Source of the DNA: Sulfuriroseicoccus oceanibius
GTDB lineage: Bacteria > Verrucomicrobiota > Verrucomicrobiia > Verrucomicrobiales > SLCJ01
Direction: 5' to 3'
Assembly (NCBI RefSeq): GCF_010681825.2
Contig: NZ_CP066776.1
Location: forward strand, 2,418,001 to 2,482,000
Length of the DNA: 64,000 bases
Below are positions 25,990 to 34,817 of this stretch, in pieces. The first letter of the stretch is position 1, and the number at the start of each line of letters is the position of its first letter. A model generated the notes under the pieces. The model saw nothing but the letters and a program-made list of their open reading frames with translations, did not search any database and had not been told where the DNA came from. The position numbers were made by a program, and so were the translations under genes.

Positions 25990-26898
25990 ATGATTCAGTT
26001 AGGTCGCATTGTCTCACTCGTCTCCCTGCTGTGGCTCACTCTCGCCACGATGGCCACCGCTTCGGAGGTTCGCTTCCTAGCCTACAACGTAAAGAACTAC
26101 CTGACCATGGAGCGCACGGCTGAGAATGGCACCGTCACCGCCCAGCCCAAACCCGAAAGCGAAATCACCGCACTGGTCGAAGTGATCGCCTCCTCCAAAC
26201 CAGACATCATCGGCCTCTGTGAAATAGGTACCGAGAACGATCTGGCAGACCTGCAAAGCCGACTCAAGGCCGCCGGCATCGAGCTCCCGCACCGCCTCCT
26301 GCTCGACGCGCCAGACCCTCACCGCCATCTCGCCCTGCTTTCGAGCTTCCCCATCGTCCCCCACCTTCTCGATCCCGTGCCCACATTTCCGATTGGCGCT
26401 ACCCGCATGCCTATCAACCGCGGCATCCTCGACGCCACCGTGACAATCCGCCCAGACTTTGAACTCCGACTGATGGGCGTCCACCTGAAATCAAAACGCG
26501 AAGTTCCCCAGTTCGACCAGGAGGAGATCCGCAACCAGGAAGCGTTCGTCGTCCGCAACCACGTCATCCGTTCGCTCAACGCCGCGCCCAAGACCCGCCT
26601 CATTCTCTTCGGCGACTTCAATGACACGAAGCAATCGACCGCCGTCCACATGATCCGCGATGCAGGCAACCCGGAGCACCTACTCAGCGACGTAAGACTG
26701 CAGGACAGCCGCGGCCATGTCTGGACTCATTTCTGGGCGCACAACGAACTGTACTCGCGACTCGACTACGTTTTCGTCAGCCGCCAACTACGACCCTTCG
26801 TTGTGATGGACCAATCGCGAGTAATCGACCATCCGGCAACCGCCGAGGCCAGTGACCACCGCCCGCTACTGATCGTGATCAAATCCGAGGCCCGGTAG
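25990..26898 (+). CDS. Secreted endonuclease/exonuclease/phosphatase-family protein
   Basis: The 302-residue protein starts with a signal peptide (MIQLGRIVSLVSLLWLTLAT, cleavage near TASE). The mature part is an endonuclease/exonuclease/phosphatase (EEP) fold: VRFLAYNVKNYL at 28, DIIGLCEIG near 74 with the metal-binding Glu, MGVHLKSKRE near 162, LFGDFNDTKQS near 205 (the DxN motif) and SDHRPLLIVI near 290 (the catalytic D-H). It may be a secreted nuclease or phosphodiesterase. It ends four bases before the end of the convergent NfeD gene. Specific substrate unknown. Confidence 0.88.
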   Translation: MIQLGRIVSLVSLLWLTLATMATASEVRFLAYNVKNYLTMERTAENGTVTAQPKPESEITALVEVIASSKPDIIGLCEIGTENDLADLQSRLKAAGIELPHRLLLDAPDPHRHLALLSSFPIVPHLLDPVPTFPIGATRMPINRGILDATVTIRPDFELRLMGVHLKSKREVPQFDQEEIRNQEAFVVRNHVIRSLNAAPKTRLILFGDFNDTKQSTAVHMIRDAGNPEHLLSDVRLQDSRGHVWTHFWAHNELYSRLDYVFVSRQLRPFVVMDQSRVIDHPATAEASDHRPLLIVIKSEAR

Positions 26899-26902
26899 CG
26901 CG

Positions 26903-29203
26903 CTACGCATCCGGTTCCACTTCCTTGACGACCACACGCAAACCTTCCTGAGCAACGACTTCTACCGCTGCCCCCTGGTTGATGAACTCGCCATCGGACA
27001 CGACATCGACCACCTCGCCGTCGATCATGGCACGCCCGGAAGGACGCAGCACAGAGTCCGCCACACCACGACGCCCGACATACGACTTGGCCCCCTGCGA
27101 TGTCTGGTCGGCCGGCTCATTGCCCAACGCCGACGACGTACCCACCGGCACCGATTTCTCCAAGATGAACCGGTGGAACAACGGCACACTCGGCAAATAG
27201 CGCATCAACACAAGAATCACAGCCATCGCTCCGGCAAACCCCAGACTCACCATCAACAACGGGTCGATCAACACATCCCCAAGCAACTCCCCCCACTGAA
27301 TATCCCCACCATCGGGTGCAATCACCGGTGCCTTGTCCACCAACCCAAGCGCCAACGACGCAAACACCATCACCGCACCGATCAGCCCGAAAATAAAGGT
27401 CGTCGGGATCACGAATATCTCGAGCAAAATCAACACCATCCCAAGCACGAAAAGCGCGACCAGTTCGAACCCTGCAAGCTTGCCAGCCAAGTGCGCGCCG
27501 AAGAAATAGATCCCAAATGCGCAAATCGCCACCAACCCGGGAATCCCGAGCCCTGGGGTTTTCATTTCGGTGTACGCACCGATCACGCCGAGCATGATCA
27601 GAAGCGGCGCCAGCTTCACCACCCAGAAAGCGAACTTTTCAAAGCCCATCTGCTCGGCCTTGATGAGATCCTCTGGGGCGTATTCGATCCCCTCGGCCGC
27701 CAGCAATTCCTCGATACTGTTCACTTCTCCCTTCGCCAGCACTGGTCGCCCATTGATCTTCCGCGTCGCTTCTGGTGTGTTCAAATTGAGCATCTCGCCA
27801 GCCTTCGAGATCACCTCTCCATCGATCACCACCTCCTTATCCTTGTCGATAAACGCCTCGACCACATCCGGGTTGTGGCCATTCTGAATCGCCGCGTTGC
27901 GTGCGGTCGAGATCACCATGCTGACCACCTTTTGCTCCATGGTCTCGGCCAAATCCTGACCACCGCCTTGCACCACACCGGCTGAGCCGATCGTCGCGCC
28001 CGGCGCCATGTAAATCGCATCGGTCGCCACCGCCACCAGCGATCCCGCCGAAATCGCTCGCGTGTTCACATAGGTGAAGGTCGGGGTTTTCAAATTGATC
28101 AGCGTCTTGAGCATCAGCTCACTGGTCTGCCACACCAAGCCCCCCGGCGTGTCCATATCGAACACAATCGCCTTTGCTCCATCTTTGTCGGCTTTCAACA
28201 AAGCGCGCTCCATGAACTCAAAGTTGGCCTGATTCACCAACGAATCCTGCCCCACCTCGATCACGACAATCTTATCGGTGTACGAGACTTCATCCACATT
28301 GCCAAATGGCACCGCGGGTCCGGACTTTTGCTCGTCACTTTCCGCCACTTGGACATCGCCCGATGCGGAGTCCGCACTCTGTTTGTCCTCGGCAAATTGC
28401 TTCTCCTTGGCCGCATCAACACGCTGCTTTTTCTCCGCCGCCCAGCGCTCTACCTCGCGCACCGTACGCAGCTGCTGAGTTTCACCCTCCGCAACATCAT
28501 CCAACGAGTCCGCACTGCGCACCGCCAGCCCAACTGCCACGGCCTCATCCGCCATCAATACCAGCGGAGCATCTTCCTCACCACTGGCGGCCGGCTCCAA
28601 CCCGAGCTTCTCACGCGCCGCAGCCTGGTCACCAAACCACCCATTCACCAAAGGCCGTGCCCACGCATGCTCCCGTGTAACCGCCACCAACTGCGCCGCC
28701 AACAACCGCGCCACCCGCTTGGCATCGCGCACATCCTTCGCTCGCTCTTTATCCGCGGCCTCGCCGCTGTCGTCCGGCGCGCGTCCCGCTACACTCGAAG
28801 GATCAAAGACATCACCGATCACTGCCGATGGAGAAACTACGAGCTCGTCGCACAACAACGCGGCGATCGCCCCGCCGGACAACGCCGTGCCATCCACCCA
28901 ACCCACCGTCCGCATCTCCAGTGCAGGCAGTTTTCGAACCATCTGCTCAGCCACACGTTGGTCGAAACCTGTCGTCGTCCGGATTTGCAACACGACTTGT
29001 TCTTCCCCCGCGTCCTGCAACGCTTGCAACACATCAGCAACCCGGCGCCAATCCGCAGCCCGGCTTACCTCGTCGTTGCCCACATTCACCACAGCCACCG
29101 ACTCCACGCCGCCATCATCGGCCGCAGCGGTGATCGCACCACCCCACAGCACCACCCAACATGCCAGCCACCGCATTACCCAACTACGCAAAAATTCACT
29201 CAT
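26903..29203 (-). CDS. nfeD: Membrane-bound serine protease of the NfeD/ClpP class, with a duplicated protease domain
   Basis: The 766-residue protein has an N-terminal signal or anchor (MRWLACWVVLWGGAITAAAD), a first ClpP/crotonase-like domain (about 35-240, with TALSGGAIAALLCDELVVSP) and a charged linker (about 240-305, Lys/Glu/Asp-rich). A second, better conserved serine protease domain (about 305-480) has FDMDTPGGLVWQTSEL and NTRAISAGSLVAVATDAIYM, where the Ser of SAG fits the catalytic serine. Four to six membrane helices lie at about 530-680, and a C-terminal NfeD OB-fold ends near 700-766 (SYVGRRGVADSVLRPSGRAM). NfeD proteins cleave or regulate membrane proteins with stomatin partners. 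No stomatin gene is adjacent. ATG 29203 was used; an ATG ten codons later is possible. Confidence 0.88.
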   Translation of the reverse strand: MSEFLRSWVMRWLACWVVLWGGAITAAADDGGVESVAVVNVGNDEVSRAADWRRVADVLQALQDAGEEQVVLQIRTTTGFDQRVAEQMVRKLPALEMRTVGWVDGTALSGGAIAALLCDELVVSPSAVIGDVFDPSSVAGRAPDDSGEAADKERAKDVRDAKRVARLLAAQLVAVTREHAWARPLVNGWFGDQAAAREKLGLEPAASGEEDAPLVLMADEAVAVGLAVRSADSLDDVAEGETQQLRTVREVERWAAEKKQRVDAAKEKQFAEDKQSADSASGDVQVAESDEQKSGPAVPFGNVDEVSYTDKIVVIEVGQDSLVNQANFEFMERALLKADKDGAKAIVFDMDTPGGLVWQTSELMLKTLINLKTPTFTYVNTRAISAGSLVAVATDAIYMAPGATIGSAGVVQGGGQDLAETMEQKVVSMVISTARNAAIQNGHNPDVVEAFIDKDKEVVIDGEVISKAGEMLNLNTPEATRKINGRPVLAKGEVNSIEELLAAEGIEYAPEDLIKAEQMGFEKFAFWVVKLAPLLIMLGVIGAYTEMKTPGLGIPGLVAICAFGIYFFGAHLAGKLAGFELVALFVLGMVLILLEIFVIPTTFIFGLIGAVMVFASLALGLVDKAPVIAPDGGDIQWGELLGDVLIDPLLMVSLGFAGAMAVILVLMRYLPSVPLFHRFILEKSVPVGTSSALGNEPADQTSQGAKSYVGRRGVADSVLRPSGRAMIDGEVVDVVSDGEFINQGAAVEVVAQEGLRVVVKEVEPDA

Positions 29204-29412
29204 ATCGATAACAAGCTACGCCGTCACACACCCATCAGGCAACATCCGACGTCACCAATTCCTCAGAGGCTCCAGCCCTCTCCTCCAATCCCAAAAATTT
29301 CGTAATTCGTCGGCCGGAATCCTTGCCACCCCAACCAGACCAGCCTACAAACATCCGCGAACCTATCCGGCAGGTCACTGCCGCCCCTTCCACCTACGCC
29401 CATCTCTCACTC

Positions 29413-29691
29413 ATGGAATTCGACTGGCTGGACATCGCGATCGACACCTCCAAGATCCAACCGCGTGAACTCGAAGAAGCCTTCGAAGATCCATTCTCGA
29501 TCCGCGTCCTACCGGAAAGCCCCTACGGAGATGAAGAGTCGCGCTTCATCCTGCTCGGCCGCACGCTGGACTCCCGTTCGCTTTTTGTCGTGTTCTGGTC
29601 GGACGGCAAAAAAGTCCGTGTCATCGCCGCACGCGACATGACCGAGCAGGAAAGTCATTTCTACGATCGCCGCAACGCCGAGTTGCTCTGA
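29413..29691 (+). CDS. brnT: BrnT-like toxin of a type II toxin-antitoxin pair
   Basis: BrnT toxins are small RelE-fold ribonucleases that block translation. The 92-residue protein has the core EFDWLDIAIDTSKIQPRELE, FEDPFSIRVL, EESRFILLGRTLDSRSLFVV and KVRVIAARDMTEQESHFYDR, matching the BrnT pattern of a beta sheet followed by RIISAR-like RVIAARDMT. The usual N-terminal WDxxKxxxNxxKHG block is weaker here (the KH motif is missing). A BrnA-like antitoxin gene starts 26 bases later on the same strand. In-frame upstream sequence exists but ATG 29413 gives the typical MEFDW start. Confidence 0.78.
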   Translation: MEFDWLDIAIDTSKIQPRELEEAFEDPFSIRVLPESPYGDEESRFILLGRTLDSRSLFVVFWSDGKKVRVIAARDMTEQESHFYDRRNAELL

Positions 29692-29716
29692 CCCCAGCAT
29701 CCAACTTCCCACCGCC

Positions 29717-29998
29717 ATGAATGCCATCCAGCACTGGTCCGAGATACCCCCATTCGAGTCCGAGGAAGACGAAGCCGCTTTCTGGGAAAACCACACCCTC
29801 GACACCAAACTCATCGACTCCTCGGTCCACCGCTTTGACTCGAAAGAATCAACGTCGATCACCCTGCGCTTCGACCCACGCATGCTCGCCCGCATCAAGC
29901 GCCTTGCGCGAGGCCGGTTCCTCAACTACCAGAGCATGATCAAACAATGGCTCGCCGAGCGCATGGAGGAAGAACTCAACAAACAAGACCGCCCGTAA
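29717..29998 (+). CDS. brnA: BrnA/CopG-like antitoxin
   Basis: The 93-residue protein is the likely antitoxin of the preceding BrnT-like gene. The N-terminal part PPFESEEDEAAFWENHTLD is the CopG-antitoxin motif, and the C-terminal part TSITLRFDPRMLARIKRLAR followed by GRFLNYQSMIKQWLAERMEE is a ribbon-helix-helix DNA-binding fold. Antitoxins of this group bind their toxin with the N-terminal part and repress the operon with the RHH. Start ATG 29717 is 26 bases past the toxin stop. A VanZ-like gene follows, and the three may share a transcript. Confidence 0.8.
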   Translation: MNAIQHWSEIPPFESEEDEAAFWENHTLDTKLIDSSVHRFDSKESTSITLRFDPRMLARIKRLARGRFLNYQSMIKQWLAERMEEELNKQDRP

Positions 29999-30026
29999 GC
30001 CGACGCCACGCCCCCAATTGACCTGC

Positions 30027-30509
30027 ATGACCGAGCCCGCTGCTGGAACCCAAAAGCCATCCATCCCCCCACTCCTCGCCCGCTGGATCCGCCGCCCCGT
30101 ATTCTGGGGGCTGCTTTTCATCGCTTGGTACGCTCTGCTCTACTACCTCTCAAGCGGCCCGGTCACCGTGCGCACCGGATGGACAATCCCGCACGCCGAC
30201 AAAATCATCCATTTCCTCTACTTCGCAGGCGGCGGCACGGGGCTCCACTTGCTCTTGCGATTCCACCCACGCTCACGGGAGCTTGCATTGTGGAAACGCA
30301 TCGCCATCGTCACCCTCACCATCGCCCTGCTCGGATGGCTCGACGAATGGCACCAAAGCACCACCGCTCAGCGTAACGGCAATGACATCTACGATTGGAC
30401 CGCCGACGTCCTCGGCGGGCTTTGTTCGGTCGTCATCGCCCGCCCGATCGGACGCTTCATCGAGCGCAAAACCGCGCCCTTGGATACCGACACGGACGCA
30501 ACGAGCTGA
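30027..30509 (+). CDS. VanZ-like membrane protein
   Basis: The 160-residue protein has about four membrane segments: FWGLLFIAWYALLYYLSSGP near 26-45, a second with IIHFLYFAGGGTGLHLLLRF, a third with IAIVTLTIALLGWLDEWHQS and a fourth near 120-140 (VLGGLCSVVIARPIGR). The motif HADKIIHFLYF and the DEWHQ...R.ND motif are VanZ-like. VanZ-family proteins are associated with teicoplanin resistance and envelope lipids, but most are uncharacterised. I used ATG 30027, not the TTG nine bases before it. It lies 28 bases after brnA and 21 before ligA. Confidence 0.82.
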   Translation: MTEPAAGTQKPSIPPLLARWIRRPVFWGLLFIAWYALLYYLSSGPVTVRTGWTIPHADKIIHFLYFAGGGTGLHLLLRFHPRSRELALWKRIAIVTLTIALLGWLDEWHQSTTAQRNGNDIYDWTADVLGGLCSVVIARPIGRFIERKTAPLDTDTDATS

Positions 30510-32735
<2,226 letters not shown>

Positions 32736-32762
32736 CCGCACTCCCCTCTACAGAAATCCGCC

Positions 32763-33320
32763 ATGAAACGCTGCCCGTGGGTCACCGACGACCCGATCTA
32801 CATTGAGTATCACGACCATCAGTGGGGAGTTCCGGTGCATGACGACCGGATGCTCTTTGAGATGCTGATCCTTGAGGGTGCTCAGGCCGGGCTCTCATGG
32901 CTGACCGTGCTCAAAAAGCGCGACAACTACCGCCGTATCTTCCACAACTTTGAGATCGACCGCGTGGCAGCCATGACCGATACCGAGCTCGAGGAGGCAC
33001 TGCTGGATCCAGGTATCATCCGAAACCGGCTCAAAGTCACCTCCGCCCGCCGCAACGCACTGGCAGCCCAGAAAGTCATCGCTGAGTTCGGCTCGCTCGA
33101 CACCTATTTCTGGCAGTGGGTGGACGGCCAACCCATCGTCAACCGGCCAAAATCCCTGGAGGAATACGCCGCCACCTCGGAGATCTCCGACGCACTCTCC
33201 AAGGACCTCAAGAAGCGCGGATTCAACTTCGTCGGCTCGACGATCATCTATGCCTTCATGCAAGCCATCGGCATGATGGACGATCACTCCGCCGACTGTG
33301 CTCTGGCCCACTCCCGATGA
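32763..33320 (+). CDS. tag: DNA-3-methyladenine glycosylase I
   Basis: Tag removes 3-methyladenine from alkylated DNA. The 185-residue protein has the zinc-snap residues at the positions known for the E. coli enzyme: Cys4 (MKRCPWVTDD), His17 (YHDHQWGVP) and the C-terminal His and Cys in DDHSADCALAH. The catalytic pocket sequence LILEGAQAGLSWLTVLKKRD contains the conserved Glu. The start ATG is 27 bases after ligA, so ligA and tag likely form a repair-related operon. Length and motifs are normal. Confidence 0.96.
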   Translation: MKRCPWVTDDPIYIEYHDHQWGVPVHDDRMLFEMLILEGAQAGLSWLTVLKKRDNYRRIFHNFEIDRVAAMTDTELEEALLDPGIIRNRLKVTSARRNALAAQKVIAEFGSLDTYFWQWVDGQPIVNRPKSLEEYAATSEISDALSKDLKKRGFNFVGSTIIYAFMQAIGMMDDHSADCALAHSR

Positions 33321-33380
33321 TCGTTGGCTTGGGCTCATCAGCGCCACCAGTCGCCTCCTCCCTGGTCGTATCCCGGTAAA

Positions 33381-33632
33381 CCGTCCCTTCGGGACGCACT
33401 TCTCACTCTTGCGCTGCCCGGCGGTTGAAACCGCCGGCTAGCCGGTAACCCGTCGCTCAGCGACGCCCCTCCCGGTCCGATCCGTCCGCCCCTTCGGATC
33501 TGTACGATCCGTCCGATCTGTAGTTCCAACTAATCGCTCCTGAAAGGAGCACGGACCAAAACACAGGGATTCAGCCCTGTGAGAAATCCCCGCCCCCCAT
33601 TCGATGCCCCCTGAAAGTGGGCGGGAATCGCC
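33381..33632 (+). repeat. Cluster of intergenic palindromes and dispersed repeat
   Basis: The gap after tag (33321-33734) has no gene. It contains several short palindromes: CGTCCCTTCGGGACG, GGCGGTTGAAACCGCC, CGTCGCTCAGCGACG, then CTCCTGAAAGGAG and CACAGGGATTCAGCCCTGTG. The last part (33537-33632) repeats, with changes, at 52300-52392 and more weakly at 42963-42990. Confidence 0.65.
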
Positions 33633-33639
33633 CCACCCT

Positions 33640-33682
33640 CAGAACACAAATCGGGCGACGATCGTCACCGACCGTCGCCCGA
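33640..33682 (-). terminator. Probable terminator of the 33735 gene
   Basis: TCGGGCGACG and CGTCGCCCGA make a perfect 10-bp stem around a 12-nt loop, followed on the minus strand by ATTTGTGTTC. The T-run is interrupted, so the call is moderate. Confidence 0.6.
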
Positions 33683-33734
33683 CTGAAATGACACATCCGA
33701 TGACCTCAATCATCGGCTGTAATCGCCGCAAAGA

Positions 33735-34733
33735 TTACTCCCCATCGGCGGCTGCCTCCTCGGTAGGCTCTGCAGCAAAGGACTTATACACGTCGAGGAA
33801 ACGCAGGTAATCCGCAGGAAGGCTCTTACCGGCAGGCTTCTGCGAATCCACCATCTTGGCGATCCACGCCGCCGAACGGGCTGGAATGGTGTAGCCCGCG
33901 TTCGGATTGAACTCCGGACGCCCTTCCAGCAGGAAATATTCCTTCACCTGCTCGTCGCGTTCATAGATCTTGAGCGCCTCAATTGCCGCATCGTAAACGA
34001 TCTCCTCGGACTCCGCCGCATCGAGCGTCATCGCACGATGAAACTCAAAGAGAGCACGCTTGGCGTCCTTCTTCGACCCGCGGTTATAGCCATAACCAAG
34101 GAGATACGAGATCCGCACATCAGCGCCGAGTGGCAACATCTTCTCAGTCTCCTTGAGACCTTCACAAACGGTCACCAGACGATCCCATTCCTTCTTCTGG
34201 AATGCGACCCAGGCGGGGACTGTGGAGATCATCCCCTTCTGGTAGTCAGAGAGGAGGCTCTTGTCCAACTCACTCCAAGCCGTCATCGCTTCGTCGTACT
34301 GACCCGACTCCTGCAGCGAGAAGACGTGCTTGTAGGCGATTTCCGTGTACGGAGACATCGGCATGCCCTTGTAAGGCTCATAGCGCTTGACCAGCGGCGC
34401 GAATGCCTTGGCTGCAACGCGGAACTTGCGCATTTCAAAGGCATCTCGAGCGTCGTTAAGCTCCCCATCCGGGTAGTAACCAACGCCGACTACGTTGTCC
34501 ACCTCGATGGTATAAGGCGTGCCACCGTTCGGCCCACGGAAGTAGGTGATGGTGCCACCTTTTTCATCGCGCACATAAGTACGCTCGACCTTCTCAGCAG
34601 ACCCGCCCTCGGTGAAGCGGATCACAGCCTCAAGATAAAATGGCTCGTCTTCAGTCTGAGCGACAGCCGTCACAGGCGCCACCACCGCAGCTGCCAATGC
34701 CAGGCCACTGACAATTCGTCCAAATGATTTCAT
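33735..34733 (-). CDS. Secreted helical-repeat protein of unknown function
   Basis: I do not recognise a family. The 332-residue protein starts with a signal peptide (MKSFGRIVSGLALAAAVVAP, cleavage near VAQ). A short beta-rich domain follows (about 32-90, EDEPFYLEAVIRFTEGGSAE). The rest is alpha-helical with TPR-like spacing (DAFEMRKFRVAAKAFAPLVK, YTEIAYKHVFSLQESGQYDE, KRALFEFHRAMTLDAAESEE). It likely acts in the periplasm. It is 84 bases downstream of a large TPR protein on the same strand, so the two may be an operon. Confidence 0.75.
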   Translation of the reverse strand: MKSFGRIVSGLALAAAVVAPVTAVAQTEDEPFYLEAVIRFTEGGSAEKVERTYVRDEKGGTITYFRGPNGGTPYTIEVDNVVGVGYYPDGELNDARDAFEMRKFRVAAKAFAPLVKRYEPYKGMPMSPYTEIAYKHVFSLQESGQYDEAMTAWSELDKSLLSDYQKGMISTVPAWVAFQKKEWDRLVTVCEGLKETEKMLPLGADVRISYLLGYGYNRGSKKDAKRALFEFHRAMTLDAAESEEIVYDAAIEALKIYERDEQVKEYFLLEGRPEFNPNAGYTIPARSAAWIAKMVDSQKPAGKSLPADYLRFLDVYKSFAAEPTEEAAADGE

Positions 34734-34817
34734 ACTCTAAAAATGTTTCGTTAGTTCGTTGATTGCTCGAATCGGCAGGGGCGGTGGCGAACCACCAGCC
34801 CCTGCATCAAATCATCG

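Noticed and set aside
33604-33810. Small plus-strand gene in the gap after tag
   Set aside because: It crosses the terminator and the end of the opposite-strand gene and has no coding character.
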